Assembly: GCA_039105265.1 (NCBI GenBank)
Contig: JAPFFF010000038.1
Location: forward strand, 434,001 to 498,000
Origin: Tritrichomonas musculus
Lineage: Eukaryota; Parabasalia; Tritrichomonadida; Tritrichomonadidae
DNA length: 64,000 bases
Direction of reading: 5' to 3'
Shown piece after piece: positions 1 to 9,871 of this stretch. The notes below the pieces were generated by a model. It did no database searches and had not been told where the DNA came from. It saw nothing but the letters and a program-made list of their open reading frames with translations. Position 1 is the stretch's first letter; every line of letters starts with the position of its first letter. Position numbers and translations under genes: made by a program.

Positions 1-140
1 AAATGCTACAAACAGATATTAGTAACGAAGAAATTAAATTAAAAGAGGAAAATAAACAATTTTTGCTCAAAATGAGACCCAAAAAGCAGATGCTTGAAAA
101 ATTAGAGAGAAGATCAAAAATAGCAAAGGCTGAGCAATAA
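1..140 (+). CDS. C-terminal tail of a truncated coding sequence
   Basis: An open frame enters from the left edge and stops at TAA 138-140. The visible 45 residues are rich in Lys, Glu and Leu and would form a charged helix or coiled coil (for example KKQMLEKLERRSKIAKAEQ at the end). Nothing in the tail identifies the protein, because the rest lies outside the window. An ATG at 3-5 is in frame but need not be the start. It converges tail-to-tail with the minus-strand gene at 392-829. Confidence 0.55.
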   Translation, partial: MLQTDISNEEIKLKEENKQFLLKMRPKKQMLEKLERRSKIAKAEQ

Positions 141-391
141 TTATTTGTTATTTTACTTTATTAAATATTTCTCCCCTATTTTTACAGTTTAATTAGAATA
201 ATATATTATTATTTTTTCAATGAAATTATATATATACATTTAAATGACCAACCGATTTATTTATATTACGTAAATCGCTTTAGAAAGTTTTAATTATTTA
301 TTGATAAAAGTTTTGAACAATATCCCATATAATAATTTATTGATAAAACCAATTAAAAGAACGTTCTTTCATTAATATCAATTAAAAAAAA

Positions 392-829
392 TTAGCTAGT
401 TCTTTTATCCCAATCAAAAGTATCAACTGCGTTGTCGAATGCTGCAATTTTGATGGGAGTGTTGAGTTCATATAGAGGATTCATAACAACATAAGGTAAA
501 AACACTTGCTGAAAGAATTGTCGAAGTTTTTCTCGTAAGTTTGGACAATTTGCCGAAGTTAATAATACAAACATATAACCAGTTGCTGTCTGATAAAAAT
601 GCATTTTATATTGAGATGTAGTAAGACTACTGAGCTGACCAGGATGATCTTTTGGCGACATTTTTGTAGCTGTACGATTTAACGAGAAGAGAAGACCAAA
701 AAGAAGTCTCTCTCGGTCTTCTTTTGTTGCTGTATCAGGAATAGTTTGCCATTCTTTATGAAATATGCAGGATTCAACATGAGTACTATAAATTAAAAGA
801 CTAAATCTTTCTTTTTGATTAGGAGGCAT
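392..829 (-). CDS. TRAPP complex subunit, TRAPPC1/Bet5-like (longin fold)
   Basis: The 145-residue product reads as TRAPPC1/Bet5, a core subunit of the TRAPP tethering complex that acts as exchange factor for Rab1/Ypt1 at ER-to-Golgi and Golgi membranes. The family signature is visible: a first strand around SLLIYSTHVESCIFHKEW, a block LLFGLLFSLNRTATKMSPKD matching the family's LMYGMLFS...KMSP, then TSQYKMHFYQTATGYMFVLLT and a terminal helix with VVMNPLY. Length equals the usual 140-150 residues. The start is the ATG at 827-829; a TTG just upstream is in frame but not needed. The gene points left, and a CACTTTTT element lies about 25 bases upstream of the ATG. Confidence 0.88.
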   Translation of the reverse strand: MPPNQKERFSLLIYSTHVESCIFHKEWQTIPDTATKEDRERLLFGLLFSLNRTATKMSPKDHPGQLSSLTTSQYKMHFYQTATGYMFVLLTSANCPNLREKLRQFFQQVFLPYVVMNPLYELNTPIKIAAFDNAVDTFDWDKRTS

Positions 830-1296
830 CAATAATAAATATTGTTACTATTAAAAAGTGGATATATTTTTTTTTTAAAATTACAAATTTCTCGATATAT
901 TAAGAATTCACAACATAAATTAAATATAAAATATGATGAATCAATTATTTAATTTCAAGATATACGATTAGAAGTTTTTTTTTAACTTGGTTTATATTAT
1001 ATTGAAAAAATAAGTATACAAAATTTACCAATAATTCTTAAATAAATACTTGTTATGGAAATATTATCTTCTACACTTATCATATTTATTATATAGTTAA
1101 AAAGAATTAAAAGAATTAAAAAATTAAAAAATAAAAAGAATGTGCCTTGCTTTGATTTTTTATTATTTTATACCGTATAAACATGCATATTTAATATAAA
1201 TGAAAAGAAACTTATAACACTAACAATAAAAAAACAATTCGTCAATTCAAAAAAAAAAAAATTACTACCATATATAATAAAACATATATTTTCTTC
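830..1296. other. A+T-rich spacer
   Basis: No open frame of interest is seen. It holds the upstream region of the TRAPPC1-like gene (first ~50 bases) and the 3' flank of the RRM gene, with several homopolymer A/T runs. Confidence 0.7.
852..861 (-). promoter_or_regulatory. CCACTTTTTA element upstream of the TRAPPC1-like gene
   Basis: On the minus strand the sequence reads CCACTTTTTA, about 23-32 bases before the ATG. Related CACTTTTT elements stand at a similar distance ahead of the genes starting at 11971 and 13807. A role as a core promoter element is inferred from this recurrence only. Confidence 0.35.
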
Positions 1297-2100
1297 CTAA
1301 TTGGCTTTTGTTTCTCTTCTTTGAATTGTTGGAACATTATTCCTATAATATTTTTCATGGTTAATTCTATAGTTTCCTGGAAGACTAAATTCGATATTTA
1401 CTTGACAGCATTTACCATTTATCATTAATTTCCTCTTTTTCATTTCTTTTTTAGCTTTAAAAGCTGCTCTGCTATCAAAAAATTCGACAAATCTTTGAGT
1501 GTTCTTGTTTGGTGTCCTACGAATATCTTTTATATCTCCATATTTCATAAATGCTTGAATAATTTCATAATCAGTTGCTGATTCTGGCAAATTAAAAATA
1601 ACAATTGTACCATTATTTGGAGGATGCTTTTTATCAATAACTGGTAGTTCATTTCCAAAAGACATAATCACTGATCTATATTGAATATATATTGTTGATA
1701 ATCTCATCATCATTGCATCTAATAAATTATAAAATCTAATTGTTATTCGACCTTCTTTCAAATGATCCCAATCACATGATTCATAATCACCAAATTCACT
1801 TAATATGTATTTAATATTATTTTGAGTTGTTCCTTCAGGAATATTTCCAAGAATTATAGATCTGCATGGAATTTCTTTATATGTATATTCAAATGATACA
1901 TTTTTAGCTATTGTATATTTATCCATTTTAGGCTTTGTTATCATAACTCCATCACGATGCTTCTTTTTTTGCAATTCTTTACCATCATTGTCAATCATTT
2001 TTAATATTTCGTTTTTTATACTTTCTTCAATCTTATCTAAATAATGAGCATCATTATCTTCTTGATACATTTCTCTTTCCAATTGATTTACACCGATCAT
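1297..2100 (-). CDS. Mei2-like RNA-binding protein with two RRM domains
   Basis: The 267-residue product has RRM1 at about residues 79-149 (RNP2-like SIILGNIPEGT, RNP1-like RITIRFYN) and RRM2 at 164-240 (TIVIFNLPESATDYEI, RFVEFFDSRAA). RRM2, with GDIKDIRRTPNK...QRFVEFFDSRAA...INGKCCQVNIEFSLPG, matches the second RRM of Mei2-like proteins of yeast and plants. Those bind RNA and control meiosis or development. The diagnostic C-terminal RRM3 of canonical Mei2 is absent; the protein ends about 27 residues after RRM2. The N terminus is charged and helical. Start is ATG 2098-2100. It is divergent from the gene at 2743, sharing a 640-bp spacer. Confidence 0.75.
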   Translation of the reverse strand: MIGVNQLEREMYQEDNDAHYLDKIEESIKNEILKMIDNDGKELQKKKHRDGVMITKPKMDKYTIAKNVSFEYTYKEIPCRSIILGNIPEGTTQNNIKYILSEFGDYESCDWDHLKEGRITIRFYNLLDAMMMRLSTIYIQYRSVIMSFGNELPVIDKKHPPNNGTIVIFNLPESATDYEIIQAFMKYGDIKDIRRTPNKNTQRFVEFFDSRAAFKAKKEMKKRKLMINGKCCQVNIEFSLPGNYRINHEKYYRNNVPTIQRRETKAN

Positions 2101-2742
2101 ATAATATTTCTTCAGGGAATAAAATGATATGATTTCCTCCTTTTTAAAAAACTGATTTAAAAATTTGTCCGGCCAAATTTTAAATACTCACAAAAAGTTA
2201 TGAAAATACATATATTTGAATGAAAATTTTCATAATTGAATGAATTGATTTCCTCTTAAAACTCATTTGAATTATGCACGTTAAATGGTCAATTCTAAAT
2301 TTGTTTGATTGCTTGATTGTTTTAAAAAAGCGAAAAATCGTATTTCAATATTAACTGAATTTAAATCAACAATTAAACACTAAAACGGATTGTTTCTTTT
2401 ATTTCGATTTTGCATAAATTCAATCGCTGCCTAAACCTTGTTCAAAAAACATTACCTCCATCTCAATTTAAAATAATCATATCTTTATATTTTAAATATG
2501 AATTCATTTTTTAAAATTTAATTAATATTACGATAATTATTTAACATATTATTAATGAAGAATAATGCAATTAAATTGTTTGATAAAAAAGATAAAATGA
2601 TTTAAAATTTGAAATGGAGGTAAAGTTTTTTGAACTCAGTTTAATTGGCATCCTCTCAAAATTCAGTGACAATTCGTTTTTAACGTTATAACATTAAAGG
2701 TCAATATATTTCGCGATATTAGACACCAAAAATTGAGTATTA
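2101..2742. other. Divergent intergenic region with an inverted repeat
   Basis: The spacer lies between two divergent start codons, so it must hold both promoters. It contains the inverted repeat at 2440-2635. ACGTTATAA at 2683-2691 also occurs just before the Polo-like kinase (6959-6967). No gene is seen. Confidence 0.6.
2440..2635. repeat. Short inverted-repeat element (MITE-like)
   Basis: Two imperfect arms of roughly 45-50 bases face each other, 2440-2488 and about 2587-2635. The best-matched part is GTTCAAAAAAC followed by (A/T)TTACCTCCAT. The roughly 100-bp centre is A+T-rich without coding potential. No clear target duplication was found, so it may be an old non-autonomous element or simply a palindromic spacer. 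Confidence 0.45.
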
Positions 2743-4515
2743 ATGAAAGGCAATATAGATTTTAACCAACAAATAGATTCACAACTATGCTTGAAAGAAA
2801 AAAAACCTTTTTTTGACGAAAATCCACCTTTTGATTTATTAATAAATCCAAAATGCTTTATAGCTTCAGAGATCGCTGGAATTTCTCCTGAAGAAACAGA
2901 TTTTGTTGATGCGTTTGAATCAGAAGACACAGAATGCACATCAATTATGATCGATTTTCTTAGTTACGAAAGAAATTTTGTTAAAAATATTAATATTTTA
3001 ATTAACATTCTTGTAAATTTAATAGGAACACCAATTTTTAAAGCTCTCCCCGAATCAATTTTATCATACTCGCGGAATATTCTTCAAGAACATAAATCAT
3101 TTCTTTCAACTATAGAGAATATTTTAAAAAATCATTCCAAAATATTTTTAATTGAATTTACTGAAGCGTTATCACATGCAGAATCATTAATGGAAGCTCA
3201 TAAAAAGTATAATTTCCGTTTTGTAAATGTTGAAAACATTGCAAATCAACTCTCAATAGGAGAAGCTCCACAACAAGTCATTTCAAATATAAATCAAATT
3301 ATTGAGCAAGGAAGAGATGAGAGCATTTATTGCAAGCATGGCATTTCAGATTCTAATACAATAATGAAACACGAATCTCAAAGTTCATTAACTCGTCAAA
3401 ATTCTCAAGGCGCTCAAAGCATAACTGAAACTCAGAATCAAAATGAAAACAATCAAAATTCAATCGTTAACCATACTTATAGTGGTAACATTTTACTTAT
3501 TACTTATTTTAAACTTCCTATTAATTGGCAAAATTACTCCATCTCTACAGTTAAAGCGATCCTTCAGACGAAACCATTTCAATCATCTCCAGACCCCCAA
3601 ATCACAAAAGCTCTTCTCGATTTTATAAAGTCTAACGAGAATCTTATTGAATCTATCAACTCGATTCCAAAGCTTGTCCAAATTTCCAAATTATTCGTAA
3701 GAGAATCATTTCCAATTGTTGTAAACGGTCGTCGCTTTATTAGAGAAGGAAAAGCATTAAAACAATGCCGCAAAGGAACCTCTGAACGAGTCCTTCTTCT
3801 CTTTTCAGATATTTTTGTTTATGTGCAAGCTAAAGCTGGTCGGTATCTAGTTCCTCGTGTCTATCGACTTTCATTTCTCAGAATAGAATCACATATGCAT
3901 CCAACTAACACAAATTCTCTTTTATCACTTTTCAGCAATCTAAATCCAAATAATATTAGAAAGAATAACACATCTGCAAACAAAAGTAATGATCAAGGAA
4001 GACCAACGATCTACTTTTTTGCCCCGAGAAAAAGCTTTATATTAATATTTTCATCAATTAGTGAAAGAGATACTTGGTTTGAAACTCTTAATGAAGCGAT
4101 TGAGGCATCAAAAACTAATATGATCGTTCCGAAATATACAGAGGCTCCGTTATGGATTCCTGACATCGTTGTAAATAGATGCATGAATTGTAAGACACAA
4201 TTTTCATTAACACAGAGAAAGCATCATTGTAGAGGCTGTGGACAAATTATGTGTAAGAATTGTCTCATTTATCAGACAATAATGCGAAATATATCATTAA
4301 CAAAACCTGTGAAGGTATGTAAAAAATGCTATAACAGAATAAATGAAGAAAGAATTAGAAAAGAAAATAATAAAAGACTACATCCTGGTCAAAAAGATGA
4401 TGAAGATATAATGATTTCCAATTTAAACAAATTAATACCTCAATCATTTGAATCCTCTTCAGAAACATCAGAAGAGGACACAAATGACATGGCTTTTCTT
4501 CTTGGATGTCCATAA
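2743..4515 (+). CDS. Rho-type exchange factor with DH, PH and FYVE domains (FGD-like)
   Basis: The 590-residue protein combines a divergent DH (RhoGEF) region at about residues 60-325, starting at IDFLSYERNFVKNINILIN, a PH domain near 330-455 (ERVLLLFSDIFVYVQAKAG ... TWFETLNEAIEA), and a FYVE zinc finger at about 470-535. The FYVE finger is canonical: WIPD, paired cysteines CMNC, RKHHCRGCG, CKNC, and VCKKCY. FYVE domains bind PI3P on endosomes, and DH-PH modules load GTP on Rho-family GTPases, as in the FGD family. A polar Asn/Gln/Ser insert (about residues 200-243) interrupts the DH region. The C terminus is acidic with Ser/Glu. Start ATG 2743 is the first in frame after the divergent spacer. 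Confidence 0.85.
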   Translation: MKGNIDFNQQIDSQLCLKEKKPFFDENPPFDLLINPKCFIASEIAGISPEETDFVDAFESEDTECTSIMIDFLSYERNFVKNINILINILVNLIGTPIFKALPESILSYSRNILQEHKSFLSTIENILKNHSKIFLIEFTEALSHAESLMEAHKKYNFRFVNVENIANQLSIGEAPQQVISNINQIIEQGRDESIYCKHGISDSNTIMKHESQSSLTRQNSQGAQSITETQNQNENNQNSIVNHTYSGNILLITYFKLPINWQNYSISTVKAILQTKPFQSSPDPQITKALLDFIKSNENLIESINSIPKLVQISKLFVRESFPIVVNGRRFIREGKALKQCRKGTSERVLLLFSDIFVYVQAKAGRYLVPRVYRLSFLRIESHMHPTNTNSLLSLFSNLNPNNIRKNNTSANKSNDQGRPTIYFFAPRKSFILIFSSISERDTWFETLNEAIEASKTNMIVPKYTEAPLWIPDIVVNRCMNCKTQFSLTQRKHHCRGCGQIMCKNCLIYQTIMRNISLTKPVKVCKKCYNRINEERIRKENNKRLHPGQKDDEDIMISNLNKLIPQSFESSSETSEEDTNDMAFLLGCP

Positions 4516-4984
4516 CTATCATATAATTTATATAATATTTTTATTTATGTTTTTATAAAATATTAATTTAATATATATACATAGCAAATGATTTATTCTT
4601 TTAAATGTTTTATTGAAAATTGCTTATAAAATCGGCGAACAATTGGAAATAAAAGTTCGTTTAAAATAACTTTTTCTTAATGACAATTGAGTTTCCATCG
4701 GTAGTTTTCAATTTTAAAATAATGTTGTTATGAAACAATTTTGAGAAATTTTATATCCATTGAAGATTATATATCTATTTCATCTCTGAAATTGTAAAAT
4801 GAGTTTTTTTTAAAAATAATTCAAATAATTGAATATGAACTCATATTTAATTCAAATTTTTTAACCACATTCTTAATTTTTGTGAAAGAGCAGGTCATTG
4901 TATACAAGAATAAACTCAGAAAAAGTCAATTTTATATCATTTGAAAAGTTAAATAAATTTTAAAATTTTTAAATTTCATTAATA
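4516..4984. other. A+T-rich spacer
   Basis: No coding sequence is seen. A TTCATTA stretch ends about three bases before the next ATG (4976-4981 region). It resembles part of the trichomonad initiator, but such strings are common in this composition. Confidence 0.6.
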
Positions 4985-6628
4985 ATGCACGCATTTAGTG
5001 AAGAATCAAATAATTCTCAAGATATTTCAAATGTAACTTATGAAGGTTGGTGCCTGAAGCAAGGATCCATTTTTAGAACATGGAAGAAAAGATGGTTGGT
5101 TTTAAAAGGTTCATCAATTTCATATTTTGCTTCACCAAATAACAAGCTCAAAGGAATTATTTCGCTGGAAAATTCAACAGTTCAATTTAACAATGATTCA
5201 AAAAAGAAGTCAGCATTTTCTATAACCACAACAAAAAGAATTTATAATCTTATAGCAAATACTGAAGAAGAAGCTAACTCTTGGGTTGAAGCCATAATGC
5301 TTGCAAACGGTCAAAAGAAACCAAAGATAGGCATTGTTGATTTTGAAGTTCTCAAAGTTTTAGGAAGAGGCACATGCGGAAAAGTTCAACTTGTTCGTCA
5401 TAAACAATCTAGAAAACTATATGCTTTGAAATCAATGTCTAAAGCTAAACTTGAAGAGATTAATTTAGTTAACCAAATTTTAACAGAAAAAGATGCTTTA
5501 TTTTCAATCAATCATCCATTTATTGTGTCAGCAAGATATACGTTTCAAACTGACACAAAAGTTTTTTTGGTTTTAGATTATGCGGCAGGAGGAGAATTAC
5601 TTAAACATCTTGAATCAGAATATGAAAACTCTGAAAATCTTCTGATGAATGAAGATGATATTAAAAATGCTTCACAATTAGATAGCTACAGCTATAGCTA
5701 TAATTATGATGATGATTATGAATCAGAATCTGAGTCAAAGAGTGAAAAAGTTGTTGATAATAATTCACCAAATACAACTATTAAATTCAAAGAAAATATT
5801 GGTATTAACCGTTGCTTTCCAATTACTCAATACGATTCAAATAATTATGGAGGCTTTCCTTTAAATAGAGTTAGAATTTATGCAGCAGAAATAGCTCAAG
5901 CAATAAAATATATGCACTCAATAGGAATAATTCATCGTGACTTGAAACCAGCAAACATTTTACTTGATAAAGATGGCCACTTAAAATTAACAGATTTTGG
6001 ACTTGTAAAGGAGAAAATGTTTGGAAAATGCGCTAAAACATCAACCTTTTGCGGAACACCATTATATGCAGCTCCAGAAATAGTTCAACGAAAACCATAT
6101 GGCAGATCTGTTGATTGGTGGTCTTTTGGTGTAATCATATATGAACTCATATTTTATGACTCACCTTTCTCCTCAGATAACCTTAAAAATTTGTGCAAAC
6201 AAATCGTTGAAAAAAATCTTCAATTCCCCAAAAAATTTGCCATCGAAGGCCAAATATACAACAAAAACAATCAAGTTAACGATGATATAAACAACAAAAA
6301 GTTAATTCCTTTTGTGGTTTACGATTTTTTAACAAAACTATTAGCAAAAGATCCAATGGAGAGACTTGGCGCAAATAATGAAGATGAAATTTTTAATCAT
6401 CCTTTCTTTGAAGGTATTTCAATGACAGATCTTCTTGATAAAAAAATTGAAATACCTTGGAAACCCAAGTTAAAGAACGAATACGATGTATCTTTCTTTT
6501 ACGAAGAATTTACAGGAGAAGAAGCACTAATTTCCATTGAAGATCCTTCACTTGTTGCGCGTGAAACAAATGAAGCTTTTGCTAATTTCAGTTTTACTAA
6601 TGAGAACAACCTTATGGAATGCTTATGA
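4985..6628 (+). CDS. AGC-family protein kinase with N-terminal PH domain (Akt/PKB-like)
   Basis: The 547-residue protein has a PH domain at about residues 18-110 (EGWCLKQGSIFRTWKKRWLVLKG ... ANSWVEAIM) and an AGC kinase domain from about 120. Visible catalytic parts are the glycine loop GRGTCGKV (127-134), Lys149, HRDLKP (317-322), DFG (337-339) and TFCGTP (354-359), whose Thr is the PDK1-type site. The C-tail ends with FANFSFT, a hydrophobic motif of FxxFSF type. This order is that of Akt/PKB, which is activated at PIP3 membranes. Two oddities: the loop has Cys where Akt has Phe, and an acidic Ser/Tyr-rich insert of about 80 residues (212-295) sits between the lobes. Substrates cannot be told from sequence. 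Confidence 0.85.
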   Translation: MHAFSEESNNSQDISNVTYEGWCLKQGSIFRTWKKRWLVLKGSSISYFASPNNKLKGIISLENSTVQFNNDSKKKSAFSITTTKRIYNLIANTEEEANSWVEAIMLANGQKKPKIGIVDFEVLKVLGRGTCGKVQLVRHKQSRKLYALKSMSKAKLEEINLVNQILTEKDALFSINHPFIVSARYTFQTDTKVFLVLDYAAGGELLKHLESEYENSENLLMNEDDIKNASQLDSYSYSYNYDDDYESESESKSEKVVDNNSPNTTIKFKENIGINRCFPITQYDSNNYGGFPLNRVRIYAAEIAQAIKYMHSIGIIHRDLKPANILLDKDGHLKLTDFGLVKEKMFGKCAKTSTFCGTPLYAAPEIVQRKPYGRSVDWWSFGVIIYELIFYDSPFSSDNLKNLCKQIVEKNLQFPKKFAIEGQIYNKNNQVNDDINNKKLIPFVVYDFLTKLLAKDPMERLGANNEDEIFNHPFFEGISMTDLLDKKIEIPWKPKLKNEYDVSFFYEEFTGEEALISIEDPSLVARETNEAFANFSFTNENNLMECL

Positions 6629-6980
6629 AAAAGGCATTTCTTTATTATTATTTATTATTTTCCATGAATTATATATTTACTAAATAGAAATTGCAATTAT
6701 TCTTGAAAATCCCTTTTTTATATTGAATACCATCTAACCATTTAAAACTACTTGAGATCAATCTTTAAATTTCAAAATTAGATATGATACACAATGGTAA
6801 TCAAAATGACTTTTTTTAAAGAGATATTTATTAAACTGTAAATAAAAAAAAAACTTTTCGATTTGAAAAGTTACGCAATAAATAACTTTTTCTATACATA
6901 TTCAAAATATCGCGACTTTTTAAAAGATTCTTATTTATAAACGTACAAACACATCAATACGTTATAAATAAAAAAAATAA
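6629..6980. other. A+T-rich spacer
   Basis: No gene is seen. GACTTTTTAAAAG at about 6915 and ACGTTATAA at 6959-6967 lie upstream of the Polo-like kinase start. Confidence 0.6.
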
Positions 6981-8765
6981 ATGAGTTCTATCTCTGTCCC
7001 TCTTACAATTGTTAGAAGAAAAGAAAACGGAACATCAGTTATCTACAAAAGACATGAAGAACTCGGACGTGGCGGATTTGCTGTTGTTTATCGTGTCACC
7101 AATTTTTTGACTGGAGAAGATTATGCATTGAAAGCCATCCCAAAAGAAAAAGTATCCAAACCTAAAAAGCTTTCAAAATTAAGATCAGAAATTTCAATTC
7201 AAAGATCATTAAATCACCCAAATCTTTTGAATTCTTATGATACTTTTGAAGATACTATGAATTATTACATTGTTTTAGAATTATGTCCTAATAATTCTGT
7301 CAAAGATAGAATCAAGGCTGCAGGAAGGCTCTCTGAAGAAGAAACAGCTTCTATTTTAAAAGATGTTATATCGGGCTTAATTTATCTTCATGATAATCAA
7401 ATTATTCACCGTGATTTGAAACCAGAAAACTTTTTGTTTGGAAAAGATGGAAAGGTCAAAATTGCTGATTTTGGATTATCAACTCGCTTATATTATCCTG
7501 ATGAAAGAAAACATACTGTTTGTGGAACTCCTAATTACTTAAGCCCAGAATTAGTATCACCATCATATAAAGGGCACAGCTACGAAGTTGATATTTGGGC
7601 AATTGGCGTTAGTGCTTTTGCTATGCTAACTGGCCACCCTCCATTTGAAAGTGCCAAAAAAACTATAACATATGAAAATATAAAGAACTGCCAATACCAT
7701 TTCCCATACGACTTTCGAATCTCACCAATTTCAAAAGATTTTATTCGTTCAATCCTTCAAATTAATCCAGAGAAAAGACCAAGCGCACTTGATCTATCGA
7801 CTCATGCATTTATTCGAATGGCAAAACCATTAAGTGTTGCTTTGAAAACTCTCAACACAAACAATAATCAAAATGATCCGAAAAATGCAAATGTTAATCA
7901 AGAAGCCAATGAAAATAACAATGCAATGATAATGCCAAAACCTCTTTATTTCCAATATCTACCTTCACAACCAACAATGCCTACCAATACAACAAATACT
8001 GCTAATTTTACAAATGCTCCTAGTGTAACAAATATGCCAACAGTTGCAAATATTCCGACAATCAACTTTATGCCATCAATTTCTAACATGCCTTCTACTC
8101 CATTCACTCCAATTAATCCAAGCCAAATTCAACTTCAGGCAAAAAATGAAAACTTATATCTCCCAAAAGATAAAAACAAAACAACTGATTTAAAAATTCC
8201 AAGATTTTTTGTTACCAGATTTTGCGACAATTCTGATAAAGTCGGCCTCGGCTATTTACTATTGGATGGTACAACCGGGGTTGTCTTTAATGATGGCTCT
8301 AGGATGGTGATGGATCCTCATGAAGCCTTCATTCAATATTGGGAAGATGAAACCCAAATTATACCAACAGTTCTTGATTCAAGTAATAGCGACAATGTTA
8401 CAAAGAAAGTTGCATATTTACATGTATATGCATCAACCTTAAAGAAAACCAAAACAATGTTCCAATTACCAACAAGACAACACAATAAAAACACTCCACT
8501 CAAGCATGTTAAATATTGGACAAAAGCACAAGAAGCAACTTTGTTCAGATTTGATGATCGAAATGTTCAAGTTAATTTTGAAGATCATCAAAAATTGTTT
8601 ATTTTTACGCAACATAAAAGATTCTTCATGATTAAATCTATAAAAGAGCAAGCCAAACTGATTAATTTTAATGAAATCAAGGACTATGAAACAAACAGAG
8701 AAGAACTTCATAGATTTTCAATTGCTAAAGGAATGCTCTCAGCATTGAGAGGAAATCTAAGATAA
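6981..8765 (+). CDS. Polo-like kinase with two polo boxes
   Basis: The 594-residue protein has a Ser/Thr kinase domain at about residues 22-275: glycine loop GRGGFAVVYR (29-38), Lys51, HRDLKPEN (143-150), DFG (163-165), and an activation segment RKHTVCGTPNYLSPE with Thr179 in the Polo position. An Asn/Pro/Thr-rich linker follows (about 285-400). Polo box 1 is at about 408-475 (VTRFCDNSDKVGLGYLLLDG, VVFNDGSRMV) and polo box 2 at about 508-575 (VKYWTKAQEATLFRFDD, VQVNFEDHQKL). Polo kinases drive mitotic entry, spindle poles and basal bodies, and the polo boxes bind phosphopeptide docking sites. The linker, about 115 residues with many TNMP-like repeats, is long. All catalytic residues look intact. 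Confidence 0.93.
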   Translation: MSSISVPLTIVRRKENGTSVIYKRHEELGRGGFAVVYRVTNFLTGEDYALKAIPKEKVSKPKKLSKLRSEISIQRSLNHPNLLNSYDTFEDTMNYYIVLELCPNNSVKDRIKAAGRLSEEETASILKDVISGLIYLHDNQIIHRDLKPENFLFGKDGKVKIADFGLSTRLYYPDERKHTVCGTPNYLSPELVSPSYKGHSYEVDIWAIGVSAFAMLTGHPPFESAKKTITYENIKNCQYHFPYDFRISPISKDFIRSILQINPEKRPSALDLSTHAFIRMAKPLSVALKTLNTNNNQNDPKNANVNQEANENNNAMIMPKPLYFQYLPSQPTMPTNTTNTANFTNAPSVTNMPTVANIPTINFMPSISNMPSTPFTPINPSQIQLQAKNENLYLPKDKNKTTDLKIPRFFVTRFCDNSDKVGLGYLLLDGTTGVVFNDGSRMVMDPHEAFIQYWEDETQIIPTVLDSSNSDNVTKKVAYLHVYASTLKKTKTMFQLPTRQHNKNTPLKHVKYWTKAQEATLFRFDDRNVQVNFEDHQKLFIFTQHKRFFMIKSIKEQAKLINFNEIKDYETNREELHRFSIAKGMLSALRGNLR

Positions 8766-9871
8766 AATTTTCAAAACTTTAATGTTTTGCATATTTTATC
8801 GGTTTGTTAGCATTTTTATAATACAAATTAGAGCCATTGTTTCAATTAAAATATTAATATTTATCGAAATAACTTCTTTTTTTTTTTTTGAGAATTCTCT
8901 CAAAAAGTGGAAATACACAAGGTCAAATTTACTCATTGAAAAGGTCAATAAGTAGAATTTAAGACTAATTGAAAAGATCAGGTCGTTTACTTTTTAAAAT
9001 TCAACTTTTTGAATTAAATTGTTGAATTAACGATCATAATTCACCAACTAAATGCAAAAATGGTCAATATAAATTCATTTTTTTGCAAAATCCACAGCCA
9101 AAAAATGCTCATAAATCATATATATTATAATTTGATGTATACTTTATCTATATATAAAATATTAAGATAATTTAAAAGAGGTTTTTTGTCGATACGTAGA
9201 AGATATCTTCTAATTTTGCAATAAATTCTTCCAAATTTTCAGCCAATTGGATATGCATATTTTTGTTGTTTGAACCATGAAAAATTACTCGACCTGATCG
9301 AATTAAAAGTTGGCACTTTTTGAAAAATGGTTTTCATTGATTGTGCTACATCCATATACAAAAAATGCCCGCTTTCATTTCCTTTTTGTTCATTGGCAAA
9401 AAAATTTTTGAATGGATTCGATGATAGGGAAAAAGTGACAATAAATAGAAAGGCATGAAAAATATTTTCTCAAATATAAAATACCAGAAAATAGTCTCTA
9501 AATATAACGTTCAATTTATTACTTTCCTAACAGATATGATCAATAGAATTGTTACCTTAACAATGCTAAGATCTTCTCTGGCATTTCCAAAGAAAGATTC
9601 TTCTCCGTGAGATGAAGTTCTTTTAATTGTACAACTTTCATATTAAATAAGAATGATATTTTTCAAAGAACAAAAAAGTTAAGGCCAATTTTGGCCTTAA
9701 CCTCCAAGTGTAATAAGTATCATGACGAATAAGTATTCCTCTTTAATATATATATAAACCTGTAATATGAAATTTCTGACAATTACTCAAAAAGTTGTTA
9801 TTTTTCGATTTGAAATCATTAAACTTTTTCAATAGCCAATGATGAATTAAAAAAAACTAACCATTATATAT
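8766..9871. other. Spacer with a degraded minus-strand frame
   Basis: About 1.1 kb between convergent genes. Apart from the remnant at 9172-9641 it holds repeated short strings: TCAAAAAGT or its complement at 8900, 9004, 9315 and 9787, and AAGGTCAA at about 8923 and 8940. GAGAATTCTC at about 8890 is a small palindrome. Confidence 0.55.
9172..9641 (-). pseudogene. Small broken or unrecognised minus-strand gene
   Basis: From ATG 9639-9641 a 29-codon frame reads MKVVQLKELHLTEKNLSLEM and on, and ends in a stop. After a non-coding-looking stretch, a frame about 70 residues long resumes in two overlapping frames, ending with SGRVIFHGSNNKNMHIQLAE and an acidic helix (stop at 9172-9174). The segments have protein-like composition and lie on one strand, so they look like pieces of one small gene. 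The breaks could be decay, sequencing error at the A/T homopolymers, or splicing. No T. vaginalis-type intron signal was seen, so splicing is less likely. Family not recognised. Confidence 0.35.
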
